Origin: CAKZNE01 sp002695025
Lineage (GTDB): Bacteria > Bacteroidota > Bacteroidia > Flavobacteriales > Schleiferiaceae
DNA length: 64,000 bases
Direction of reading: 5' to 3'
NCBI GenBank assembly: GCA_913043285.1
Contig: CAJWML010000001.1
Location: forward strand, 744,001-808,000
A program made the position numbers and the translations under genes. A model generated the notes under the pieces. The model was not told the origin of the DNA, searched no databases, and saw only the letters and a list, made by a program, of their open reading frames with translations. Below are positions 32,606 to 41,851 of the stretch, piece after piece. Within the stretch, counting starts at the first letter, position 1. Each line of letters opens with the position of its first letter.

Positions 32606-35600
32606 AAAAGCCTTTTAACCTAAAGAAGAAAGTAGTCGGCTGGACAACCGCTTTGGTTTTCCTGAATGTCCAATTATTTCCCACCACAAGCTGGGCGTTG
32701 GGAGGGGGAACCCGCCAGTCTGAATATGAAGCGTATGAATCTACCGCTACCAGCGATATGGTAAACCTGGTAACCGGAAACCTGGCGTATACCCTTCCCC
32801 TCTTGAACGTACCTAGTCCCGAAGGTGGATTTTCCATGCCACTGGCCTATCACTCTGGTATTACCCATGGTCAGGAGTCTTCTTGGGTGGGCTTGGGCTG
32901 GTCTTTGAATGCCGGTGCAATTACGCGGGATGTAGCTATGTTTCCTGATGATTTTGTGACTGAACAGATTGAGAATACCCTCCATGATGACGGAGGGCAT
33001 GGCTATCATCTTAATGTCTTTGGTTTGTATGAAGAAAACTGGGATTCTGAGGCCGGGTCTGGAGGTAGCGTGGGTCTCGGTAGTATTTTTCGGGTGGGTT
33101 TTGGTACTCGAAAAGGTTTTACTGCCATTGGTGTTACTTATACCTCAGAAATGGAAGATAAATGGCATGGCGATGTATTTACCGTCTTTAGTTCTATTGC
33201 AAGTGCATATATGCTGGGCACCTCACTGAGCCTTGATTTTTCAAGTGTTGGTTCCGCTGCAGCTTCTATTGGGCAGACTTTGGTGCGGCAGGTAATTGGA
33301 GGCGCAATTTCACAGAGTATTTCCAATGGCATGAATGGTAATACCCAACAGGTAGCCACCATTAATGATTATGTAAAAAGAACACTACCATCAAAAAGCA
33401 CTTTCTTTAAAAAAGAATACGAATATTTCCTTAACCTTGAAACAGATATGCATGTTTTTGGCAGTCTTTACTTGGGAGAAGTGGAGAATTCTGCCTTGCA
33501 CGGTAATAATTACACAAAGTTGTGGAATAGTAGCAATGTGCAAACGTATTTAAAAGAAGGAAATGGAAGTGCCCAGAACATTAAATCTTATAAAGGGGAT
33601 AATTCTTTTGGCACCACAGTATCCGATGTAACCAGTAAGGATGGTACTCGCTCCGATAATTCCATCCATATTGCGTATGATTCTTACAATGTTAAAGCCC
33701 CGGGCATAAGCGGAGGTATTATGCCACTTCGAAAAGAAGTGGGGTCTGTTGCCGGGAATACCCGCGATCTGCACGAGTACTATATGCCCGCCCCGTTTTT
33801 CAACAGTAATGATACCTATGGCAAGGTTCAGTTTATATATAACAGTAATACCAATTTTTACGATAATCATTTAGGAAACGGTAACCTTACTTGGAGCTCA
33901 GCGGGAGCAACTTTGCGGGATTATCGCAACGGTAATAATGTTCTCGTAACAGAGTGTAAATTAAGTGACACCCACCTCTATCAAAATGGGAAGCGTATTG
34001 ACTCAAGAAATGACGGTAGCATGATAGGGGATAAGCTTGTTAAGGCCAACAACGTAGAGTGGTTTTCCAATGCTGAATTACAAACCAGTTTACCAGTACA
34101 AAAAGGTTTTATGAAAGAACCTGTTCCTGGTAGCACCAGTTTTCCTGCTAATGGAATAGGAGGAATTATGGTTACCGGTAGTGATGGAACTACCTATCAT
34201 TTTGCCTATCCGGTATACAATAAATATCAGTTTGCAAAATCTATCAGAACGGCTGATACGGATGACTACAGTTCTACGGAAAATAGTAACCGGTACGCCA
34301 CAGCTTGGTTATTAACGGCCATAACCGGTTCCGATTTTGTAGACATTAATAATAATGGAAAGGTTGATGAAAGCGATTGGGGCTACTGGGTTAAAATGGA
34401 TTATGGGGTTTTCTCTAATCACTACGAGTGGCGCTACCCGTTTAGTGGTTATACACAGAATAAGGATAACACCTATAAATCCTATGTACACGGAACCAGG
34501 CAAAATGTATATCTCAATAAAATTACTACACGCACGCATACGGCTCTTTTTGTAAAGGATATTAAAACTGACGGCAAAGGCTTTTATAGTTCGGCCGGGT
34601 CACCCGTATTTGGAGAAACTAAAGCGAGCCATAGCCTTAAACTCAATGAAATAATCCTGCTTAAGAATCAAGATTATAACAAACTGGTGGAATATACATC
34701 CAACGGTGGGTACGGCCTTCATTACAGTAATCAGGGTTCCACTCCCGCTACAAACGGTACAACCGGTTTTAATGGCGTATTGGATGTATATGATATCGCA
34801 GACCTTAGTCAGAGTGCTCGCGATTTTATTGAGCAAAAACAGTTGCAGAGAATAGTGTTTGATACAGACTACAGCCTGGCTCCAAATACCACCAATTCTT
34901 ATGAAAATATAAATGCGGTCAGTCAACCAAGAATGGGTAGATTAACCCTTAAGTCCGTACAAACCTACGGGCCGGGTAACGTGAAATTAATACCGGATAT
35001 GACTTTCGGGTATACCAATCCCAGCCAGCCTTACAATCCTAATGATTGGGATGGTTGGCAGTTTCCGGCACCAGGCAAATCAGCCGCGTATAATGACCAT
35101 AAGGTAAATCCATCTGACCCTATTTATTGGCATTTATCTTCCGTAAATACCGGAGGAGGACTGGAAATAGAGTTTGATTATGAAAGAGATAATTATTATA
35201 CCGTCAGTGGAGAAAAAATGGGATTCCTGGTCAAGCAGGATAACAATCTCTCAAATAAATATCTAAAAGAGGCCAATAATATACCTTTTGAAGATGCCTT
35301 TGAAGCCGGTGATAGAATATACAACTATCCGTTTCAGGTTAGAGAATCTATTTTCCCGCCCACCATTAAAACGTATTACCTGGATTTCAAGATCTCGTCT
35401 GTAACAGATGATAAACTTTATTATTCCAAAGTAACTGTTAAGGATCACAACAAGAGTGTAATAACGTCCGAGAGTTCTTCCTCTCTGAGCTCCCTATTGC
35501 CCGGGTATGATCACATACACAGTGGTAAAATGGAATATAAAAACTACAATAAAACGGGTGGAGATGTTAGAGTTTCCATGGTTACTCTTACCGATCATAT

Positions 35601-37428
35601 TGATAATACGTCCAAAAGAACAAAATACCTATACACCTTTGATGCTACCGAAACAGGCATCAGTTCCGGAGTATGTAGTAAAGAGCCGGAATATATCAAG
35701 AGCTCGCACTATGACTTCTATGATTATTATGATTATGCCAGCACACCTGTGCTGTACGGTATGGTTACGGTCTTAAATGATTATCAGACGGATGGGGATT
35801 ACCTTTCCAAGAATATATACAGCTTTTTTACCCCTGATGCAGATATGATTGAAGCACGGGAGTCAACAGATCAGAATTATCATCCGGAAGGCTGGAGTGG
35901 CAGGCTTCATAGAACTAAAAATTACTTTTATGATATGAAGACCTCTAAAATAGGTCAGTTGGCGGGAATTATTAATGCTAATAAATACAATGAAATTGTG
36001 AGCAGGGTTAACTACGAATATTTTACTCCGGCTGATTTGATTTATGATCAGAATAAATTGGGCATCTATAGCATGGGAGCCTTAAAATTTAGCCAAGGTT
36101 ATGTTAATAATGTCCAAAACAATTACTTGGTAAGAACCTCTACCAGAAATTATCCTACCATCCCTAAAACGGTAATTTTTAAGGACGCTACGGGTACCAA
36201 GGAAGTTTATAATACCGATATTGATCTGTTGACAGGAGCCGTTCTTAAATCAAAATACAAAGATAGCTGGGGAGGTAAGTTTGAAACAGAAGTGGTGCCA
36301 GCCTACACGGTTTACTCCGGCATGGCCAGCAAAGCCATATCTTCTTCTAATAAGAACATGCTATCGCAAATAGCGTATGAGAAATTATATGCCTACAATG
36401 AAAATAATGTAAAGGAAGAGATATCGGCTTTTGCTACCGTATGGGACAACAACTGGTCTTATCGAAAAATGAATTCTACCTATTCAGACTTTACAGATGT
36501 TAATCGGCCTAATGGAGAGTGGAGGATCAAAGAAGAATATGTGTGGAATGATAATATAAACCCCGATGGAAGCTACGTTGGTTTTACGGATTTCGATCAT
36601 TCTTCTTCGACCCACCCGGATAGCTGGCTAAAGCTATATGAAATTACCAGGTACAATCCTTTTTCTCATCCTATTGAGGCAAGGAGTGGTGTTTCAGGTC
36701 AGTATAGTTCGTTGCGTCAGGATAACAGATATGAACGAGAGGTTCTTTCGGCCACCAATACCCGATATAAAGAAGCACTATTTACCAGTTTTGAAGAAGC
36801 TAGCTATGAATATGCCGAAATACAAGGCATAACGGCAGACAACATTCGCAGGGTACCCTCTTACGCGCCATTCCATACCGATGTGGCACATACCGGAAAA
36901 AAATCTGTTAAACTAACAGGTAGCTCTGGCGTAACAGGAACTATTGAATTTGAAGGAAATAACAATAAGGTTTTTTATAGCCAGGTATGGGTCTACAAAA
37001 CCGGCAAGGATAATTTCAGAATGAAGGCGAATCTTAAGCTACAAAATGGCTCCACGGTAAACATGGGTACTATATCTGCTACTGAATCCGTTCAGGCGGG
37101 AGACTGGTCACTGGTAACCATGAAGGTGGATGTAAGCAGCTACAGCAACCCTGAAAAACTGGAGTTCACTCTTTTTAAATCAGGCTCAGCACCTGCCATT
37201 GTCGATGATTGGAAAGTAGTTCCCTTCAATTCCACATCCAACACCTATGTGTACGATGAAAAGGGGCGATTGGTAGCAGAATTAAACGATAATCACTTTG
37301 CCAGGGTGTATAATTATGATAGTCGAAATAGCGTGGTAAGTGTGTATGTGGAGGTGGCCGAAAATGAGAATTACTCAGGAGGTTTTAAACCAGTAAAGGA
37401 TTACCATTATAACATGAGAGGTCTGTAA
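32602..37428 (+). CDS. Giant exported SpvB/TcB-like protein
   Basis: A 1608-aa exported protein (signal ends PTTSWA). The beginning of the mature domain, SDMVNLVTGNLAYTLPLLNVP, then YHSGITHGQESSWVGLGWSLNAGAITRDV, is the Bacteroidota version of the SpvB/TcB N-terminal domain found in front of RHS systems. The centre is a long series of beta repeats. Residues about 1400-1540 resemble a carbohydrate-binding-like jelly roll (HTGKKSVKLTG through VDDWKVV). It ends in one YD repeat (TYVYDEKGRLVAEL) and stops at NYDSRNSVVSV and a short tail, with no RHS core or tip. In Tc toxins, TcB supplies the half-shell capped by TcC; the 24459 protein would be the TcC-like partner. Confidence 0.88.
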   Translation: MKKPFNLKKKVVGWTTALVFLNVQLFPTTSWALGGGTRQSEYEAYESTATSDMVNLVTGNLAYTLPLLNVPSPEGGFSMPLAYHSGITHGQESSWVGLGWSLNAGAITRDVAMFPDDFVTEQIENTLHDDGGHGYHLNVFGLYEENWDSEAGSGGSVGLGSIFRVGFGTRKGFTAIGVTYTSEMEDKWHGDVFTVFSSIASAYMLGTSLSLDFSSVGSAAASIGQTLVRQVIGGAISQSISNGMNGNTQQVATINDYVKRTLPSKSTFFKKEYEYFLNLETDMHVFGSLYLGEVENSALHGNNYTKLWNSSNVQTYLKEGNGSAQNIKSYKGDNSFGTTVSDVTSKDGTRSDNSIHIAYDSYNVKAPGISGGIMPLRKEVGSVAGNTRDLHEYYMPAPFFNSNDTYGKVQFIYNSNTNFYDNHLGNGNLTWSSAGATLRDYRNGNNVLVTECKLSDTHLYQNGKRIDSRNDGSMIGDKLVKANNVEWFSNAELQTSLPVQKGFMKEPVPGSTSFPANGIGGIMVTGSDGTTYHFAYPVYNKYQFAKSIRTADTDDYSSTENSNRYATAWLLTAITGSDFVDINNNGKVDESDWGYWVKMDYGVFSNHYEWRYPFSGYTQNKDNTYKSYVHGTRQNVYLNKITTRTHTALFVKDIKTDGKGFYSSAGSPVFGETKASHSLKLNEIILLKNQDYNKLVEYTSNGGYGLHYSNQGSTPATNGTTGFNGVLDVYDIADLSQSARDFIEQKQLQRIVFDTDYSLAPNTTNSYENINAVSQPRMGRLTLKSVQTYGPGNVKLIPDMTFGYTNPSQPYNPNDWDGWQFPAPGKSAAYNDHKVNPSDPIYWHLSSVNTGGGLEIEFDYERDNYYTVSGEKMGFLVKQDNNLSNKYLKEANNIPFEDAFEAGDRIYNYPFQVRESIFPPTIKTYYLDFKISSVTDDKLYYSKVTVKDHNKSVITSESSSSLSSLLPGYDHIHSGKMEYKNYNKTGGDVRVSMVTLTDHIDNTSKRTKYLYTFDATETGISSGVCSKEPEYIKSSHYDFYDYYDYASTPVLYGMVTVLNDYQTDGDYLSKNIYSFFTPDADMIEARESTDQNYHPEGWSGRLHRTKNYFYDMKTSKIGQLAGIINANKYNEIVSRVNYEYFTPADLIYDQNKLGIYSMGALKFSQGYVNNVQNNYLVRTSTRNYPTIPKTVIFKDATGTKEVYNTDIDLLTGAVLKSKYKDSWGGKFETEVVPAYTVYSGMASKAISSSNKNMLSQIAYEKLYAYNENNVKEEISAFATVWDNNWSYRKMNSTYSDFTDVNRPNGEWRIKEEYVWNDNINPDGSYVGFTDFDHSSSTHPDSWLKLYEITRYNPFSHPIEARSGVSGQYSSLRQDNRYEREVLSATNTRYKEALFTSFEEASYEYAEIQGITADNIRRVPSYAPFHTDVAHTGKKSVKLTGSSGVTGTIEFEGNNNKVFYSQVWVYKTGKDNFRMKANLKLQNGSTVNMGTISATESVQAGDWSLVTMKVDVSSYSNPEKLEFTLFKSGSAPAIVDDWKVVPFNSTSNTYVYDEKGRLVAELNDNHFARVYNYDSRNSVVSVYVEVAENENYSGGFKPVKDYHYNMRGL

Positions 37429-37461
37429 TACGGTATAATAGTGTAGTAAAGAGAAATGCTT

Positions 37462-38826
37462 TTAAAGCGCTACTATATCGTATTTATCCAACAGGTAAAT
37501 AAGGGCCGCTAAAGTGGCCGACCCCAATTCCAGTTCGCGGGCGTTTACCTGGGCCAGTACGTCCTGGCTGGAATGATGTACCTCAAAGTACCGGTGGCTG
37601 TCCGGGCGCAGGCCTATCATCACCAGGTCATCGCTTTTAAGCTGGCTGATATCCGCTCCGGCCCCGGTTTCACTGAATTCATGCACTCCATAAGGCTCCA
37701 GGTAGTCGCGAAGTTTGCGAATACGCGTTATAATACTGTCCGGGGCCACCATACTGATACCACGGGGCGTAAAGCCTCCCGCATCCGATTCCATGGCAAT
37801 AACATGGTCAATGCCCTCCTCTTTTGAGCGTTGAGCGTAGACCTTTGCCCCGTTGAGGCCAAATTCCTCGTTCATAAAGAAAACCACACGTAAGGTCCGT
37901 TTAGGTAAAAGGTCCAGTTCTTTAAGTAGCCAGACAGCATCCAGGCTGTGCATACAGCCCGCACCATCATCATGGGCCCCGGTACCCAGGTCCCAGGAGT
38001 CAATATGCCCGCCAATCACAATCACCTCTTCCGGTTTTTCCGAGCCTTTGATTTCGGCTACCAGGTTATAGGAAACCACGCTGTCCAGCTCCCTGGGGGC
38101 CATCTGCATGAAGAATTCCAGTTTGGGATTGGCTTTCAGGTCGCGGCTCAATTGTTCCGCGTGTAAAGTACTGATGGCACAAGCCGGTATTTGCTGATCC
38201 GCCCCGGCATAGGTCATACTGCCCGTATGCGGGTAGGGGTTGATGCTGGAACTGAGGGAGCGGGCTACCACTCCTACGGCTCCTTTTTTGGAAGCTTCCA
38301 GGGCACCGACATAACGTTGCTTAACCGCGCTGCCGTAGGCAAAGAAAGTATTGATAAAAGCCGGGTCCATAGGCATGTTGTAAAAGGCGATCCTGCCTTC
38401 CAGTTCATCCGTCATCGTGTCCAGCTGCTCAAAGGAAGTGATCTCCACTACTTCCGCTGTAAGCCCTTCAGCCGGTGTAGCTATTGATCCTCCTAAAGCG
38501 CGAACAGCTACTTCGTAGCGTTGACCATTCAACGTATAATAAGCAGCTTCCTTGGGTCCGCGCACCCAATGAGGCACGGTAACTTCTTGCAATTGAGTAG
38601 TAAAGCCCAGTGAGTCCGCTACTTTTTGAAAAGCCTTTACCGCCTCCGTAGCTTCATCCGAACCTGCCAGGCGGCCACCCATACCGGTGAGTTTACGCAG
38701 CCATTCATAGCCCTGCTGTTTGGTAAGGGCATGGGTGTAAATGGATTTGATGGTTGCGGTTTCATCCGTTTGGGCCTGGACGGATAAGCCGGTGATAAAG
38801 GCCGTTAGAACCAGTAATTTTTTCAT
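37462..38826 (-). CDS. M28-family metallopeptidase (carboxypeptidase Q-like), exported
   Basis: A 454-aa secreted zinc aminopeptidase/carboxypeptidase. Signal ends LSVQAQ. A PA-type insert occupies about 115-250. The di-zinc site is visible: His274 (GGHIDSWD), Asp286 (GAHDDGAG), Glu320/Glu321 (MNEEFG), Asp348 (ESDAGG) and His418 (VHHSSQD). It lies 4 bases downstream of the DUF819 gene in an operon and converges with the RHS cluster after a 33-base gap. It probably digests peptides in the periplasm, and the membrane protein might transport or sense a product. Confidence 0.92.
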   Translation of the reverse strand: MKKLLVLTAFITGLSVQAQTDETATIKSIYTHALTKQQGYEWLRKLTGMGGRLAGSDEATEAVKAFQKVADSLGFTTQLQEVTVPHWVRGPKEAAYYTLNGQRYEVAVRALGGSIATPAEGLTAEVVEITSFEQLDTMTDELEGRIAFYNMPMDPAFINTFFAYGSAVKQRYVGALEASKKGAVGVVARSLSSSINPYPHTGSMTYAGADQQIPACAISTLHAEQLSRDLKANPKLEFFMQMAPRELDSVVSYNLVAEIKGSEKPEEVIVIGGHIDSWDLGTGAHDDGAGCMHSLDAVWLLKELDLLPKRTLRVVFFMNEEFGLNGAKVYAQRSKEEGIDHVIAMESDAGGFTPRGISMVAPDSIITRIRKLRDYLEPYGVHEFSETGAGADISQLKSDDLVMIGLRPDSHRYFEVHHSSQDVLAQVNARELELGSATLAALIYLLDKYDIVAL

Positions 38827-38830
38827 AGGA

Positions 38831-40084
38831 TTATTGTGCAGCCGCCTGCATTAAAAGTCCGCAAATATAGGCTCCGTAAGTCCCTAAAGCATAGCCGAGT
38901 ACAGCCAGTAATACACCTACAGGTGCCAGGGAAGGATGGAAGGCGCTGGCTACTACCGGGGCTGAGGCTGCTCCGCCCACATTGGCCTGGCTGCCTACCG
39001 CTACAAAAAAGAAAGGTGCTTTGATCAGGCGTCCTACCACCAACAATAAGGTTACATGTACCAGCATCCAGATGAGGCCCACCATAAATAAACCGGGATT
39101 ATCGAAAATGGCGAGTACGTTCATTTTCATACCGATGGTCGCTACCAGGATGTATAGCATGGCGCTCCCCAGTTTGGAAGCTCCCGCTCCTTCCAGCTTA
39201 CGGGCCTTAGTGAAGGAAAGGATGATGCCCAGCGTAGTGGCAATAACGATCAGCCAGAAGAAGCCACTGGTGAGGCTGAATTTGGCCAGGCCAGGAGCAT
39301 GGTTTTCAATAAAGGGCGCAATAAGGTCCGCCCCGAAATGTCCTATGGCAGTAGCACCAAAGCCAAAGGCCAGGATGATCATGATATCCGTTAAGGTGGG
39401 GATCTTGGCGATGCTGAGGTGGTAGTTCTCGATCTTTTCCTTAAGACGGTCCACGGCAGAAGCATCAGCTTTGAAATAACGGTCTACCCGTGAAGAAATG
39501 CCCGCCCCGTACAGCAAAAAGGCCATCCAGATGTTGGCCACGATGACATCCACCGCGATGGTGGCGGAGAAGAGCTCACCCGAAGGTTGGAATACCTCAA
39601 ACATAGCCGCCTGGTTGGCGCCTCCGCCAATCCAGCTTCCGGCAATGGTGGAAAGTCCGCGCCACACGGCTTCCGGGCCCTGGCCACCTACTACATCAGG
39701 CGCAAAGGTACTCACGATCAATATCGCCAGTGGGCCGCCAATAATGATTCCTACCGTTCCGGTGATGAACATCAGTCCCGCCTTATGACGCAGCTTCCAG
39801 ATCTCCTTAAGGTCTATACTCAGGGTGAGCAGCACCAGGGAGGTGGGCAGCAGGTAACGTGAAGCCACAAAGTAGAGGTTGCTTTGTTCCCCGTCAATAA
39901 CCCCTAACGAGTTAAAAACAGAAGGAATAAAATAGCACAGCAACAAGGCCGGAACGTAGGTATAGAACTTTTGCCAGCCTGACTTTTCACTATGGGAAGT
40001 AAAGAATACAAATCCCAGGATCATGACTAAAAGGCCTAAAACAACGGCATCATTGGTGAGAAGGGGGGTAGTGGTTTCTTCCAT
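38831..40084 (-). CDS. DUF819-family integral membrane protein
   Basis: A 417-aa polytopic membrane protein with about 11-12 hydrophobic segments. Family features are the AVWRGLSTIAGSWIGGGANQAAMFEVF region and the QANVGGAASAPVVASAFHPSLAPVGVLLAV region near the C-terminus. The start at 40084 (MEETTTPLLTNDAVV) was preferred over an upstream in-frame codon in non-coding sequence. DUF819 proteins resemble an inverted-repeat transporter fold; substrate unknown. It is cotranscribed with the M28 peptidase. Confidence 0.87.
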   Translation of the reverse strand: MEETTTPLLTNDAVVLGLLVMILGFVFFTSHSEKSGWQKFYTYVPALLLCYFIPSVFNSLGVIDGEQSNLYFVASRYLLPTSLVLLTLSIDLKEIWKLRHKAGLMFITGTVGIIIGGPLAILIVSTFAPDVVGGQGPEAVWRGLSTIAGSWIGGGANQAAMFEVFQPSGELFSATIAVDVIVANIWMAFLLYGAGISSRVDRYFKADASAVDRLKEKIENYHLSIAKIPTLTDIMIILAFGFGATAIGHFGADLIAPFIENHAPGLAKFSLTSGFFWLIVIATTLGIILSFTKARKLEGAGASKLGSAMLYILVATIGMKMNVLAIFDNPGLFMVGLIWMLVHVTLLLVVGRLIKAPFFFVAVGSQANVGGAASAPVVASAFHPSLAPVGVLLAVLGYALGTYGAYICGLLMQAAAQ

Positions 40085-40303
40085 TGGTATTGAGCTTTTG
40101 GCTAAAATAGGGTTTTCGGGTATAAGCTTTAAAATTAGCAGGACCAAGCCTCAATTAATAGAAACAAAAGAGATTGATGCAAAAGATACGTATCATCTTC
40201 ACCTGGTATCCGGAGAGATATTGGGCAGAACAATAAGTATCCTGCCCATATAGTTATATTTACAAGTTTGAATGCTCTTTTACCTTAATATCAGATTAAA
40301 GCT

Positions 40304-41050
40304 ATGCAAATGAAGTATCCTGCTCTCATATTTGGTATCCTAAGCATTTCACTGCTTGCTTGTAAAAAGGAAAGCAAGCCTGCGGATACCAATACCGATC
40401 CTCAGAATAGTGTGTTCTCAGTTGGTGATACGATGAACATGATTATTACTAACCGCAATATTGAAGTGCTAAGTGAAGCCAAATACAATTTGGAAAATGA
40501 TTTTGAGGATGATTTTATGTTTGAAACCAGTAGTTGGCAATCACCCGGATCGGGCATCCATTATTTCGTAAAGATTATACCCCTGGTTGATATGGAATTG
40601 TTCAGCTACACTACAAGAGATTCATTGTTCCAAAAGATTGAATGGGAAAGAAAGCCCTTGCCTGATGGAGGCTATGGTGATACGGTAGGAATACGCTATC
40701 GCTATACTTGTTCGCCTGAGCCGGGTTATTCATTATATGAAGTTTCAGGAGATACCACTAAAGTAATGCCGGTTGATAAAGGAACTTTCAATGATCAGGC
40801 GGGGTATTTTCAAGCGGGCAGTAACACTTTGGTATTTGCCGATGGATGGAGGATTATAAAAAACCCTGCGGACACCACCCTTGAATATGAAATTATACAC
40901 CTGGCTGATAATTGCAGGGACTTTCCACAGGATGTGGATAAATACATTGTATTCCGGAAAATGGTGAATTCTGAAACCAAGTTAGGTTGGATAAAATTGA
41001 ATATACACCAGGCAGAAGTTCAGATTGTAGAAACAGCCGTGCAGGATTAA
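40304..41050 (+). CDS. Lipoprotein of unknown function
   Basis: A 248-aa lipoprotein (FGILSISLLAC, lipid at Cys20). The mature part has an acidic segment (KYNLENDFEDDFMF), a GSGIHYFVKI strand and a beta-rich C-terminus with paired cysteines near 146 and 205. No family recognised. It is monocistronic. The 41051-41229 region after it shows no gene, tRNA or clear terminator. Confidence 0.7.
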   Translation: MQMKYPALIFGILSISLLACKKESKPADTNTDPQNSVFSVGDTMNMIITNRNIEVLSEAKYNLENDFEDDFMFETSSWQSPGSGIHYFVKIIPLVDMELFSYTTRDSLFQKIEWERKPLPDGGYGDTVGIRYRYTCSPEPGYSLYEVSGDTTKVMPVDKGTFNDQAGYFQAGSNTLVFADGWRIIKNPADTTLEYEIIHLADNCRDFPQDVDKYIVFRKMVNSETKLGWIKLNIHQAEVQIVETAVQD

Positions 41051-41229
41051 AGCGCCTGCTTTTGCTTATTGGTGTTAAATATTCTTCTATTATGTTTCCG
41101 CTTCTAATCCTATCTCTTGTTGGCCAGGTTAGGGCGCTTGGATTATACGAATTAAAATAAGGAAGAAAGCTTGTTTAACCCGATTAACCACTATCGGTTT
41201 TGTTTAGTGTTTACCTTCAAAGGAGTGGA

Positions 41230-41751
41230 CTATAGCGTATGCCCAAGGCGCAACCCCAGATAATACAAAGGCTGGCTTTCTCTGAGCAGTAGCCCCATGC
41301 GGAGGCCAAAGTCATAGCTTTTGGGAAGCTGATAACCCATGGTCATGCCCACGTTCAGGATTACAGAGGATACCGCTTCGTTGTCCTCCTCACCTTCCTT
41401 TTCGTAGTAATCCAGGTTCACCCCGGATCCCATTTCAAGATATTCACTCCCGCCTTGGGGGCGGTAACCGTCTATGTAGTACCGGGCCAGGAAAAGCAGG
41501 GGCACAGAAAAAGATTCTCTGTTTCTCCCGTCCGCCAGGCTATAAAGGAAGCCGGTACTGATACCCGGAAAAATATCCCTTGTTATTCTGCGATGGTATA
41601 CCAGAGAAGGCCCTGTATAAATACCAGGACTTTGGGAGCTTAGTCCTTTCAACACCTCCAGCTGGCCACTGAACTGTGCCCGGCCATACAGGGGAAGCAG
41701 GCAAAGCAACAGGCCTGTCAAGCAGTACCTCTTTAAAAAGAAGGATATCAT
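41230..41751 (-). CDS. Outer-membrane beta-barrel-like protein
   Basis: A 173-aa exported protein starting MISFFLKRYCLTGLLLC with a signal ending YGRAQ. The upstream in-frame start lacks a sensible N-terminus. The mature part consists of amphipathic strands with Gly/Tyr/Leu alternation (GIYTGPSLVYHRR; YLEMGSGVNLDYY; GLRMGLLLRES; YLGLRLGHTL), typical of small 8-stranded outer-membrane barrels. It is divergent from the RCC1-repeat gene. Function unknown. Confidence 0.7.
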   Translation of the reverse strand: MISFFLKRYCLTGLLLCLLPLYGRAQFSGQLEVLKGLSSQSPGIYTGPSLVYHRRITRDIFPGISTGFLYSLADGRNRESFSVPLLFLARYYIDGYRPQGGSEYLEMGSGVNLDYYEKEGEEDNEAVSSVILNVGMTMGYQLPKSYDFGLRMGLLLRESQPLYYLGLRLGHTL

Positions 41752-41851
41752 GCGTCTATTAACTCCTGATCCCTGGCTTATGGTATGCCAACTGATCAAA
41801 CTTCCCTTATTTTGCAGCCTTAAAGTCTAGCAACCCTGAAACATTTGTGTG

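Noticed and set aside
41051..41229. Search for tRNA or terminator between convergent genes
   Set aside because: No cloverleaf, T-loop sequence or hairpin with U-tract could be found by eye.
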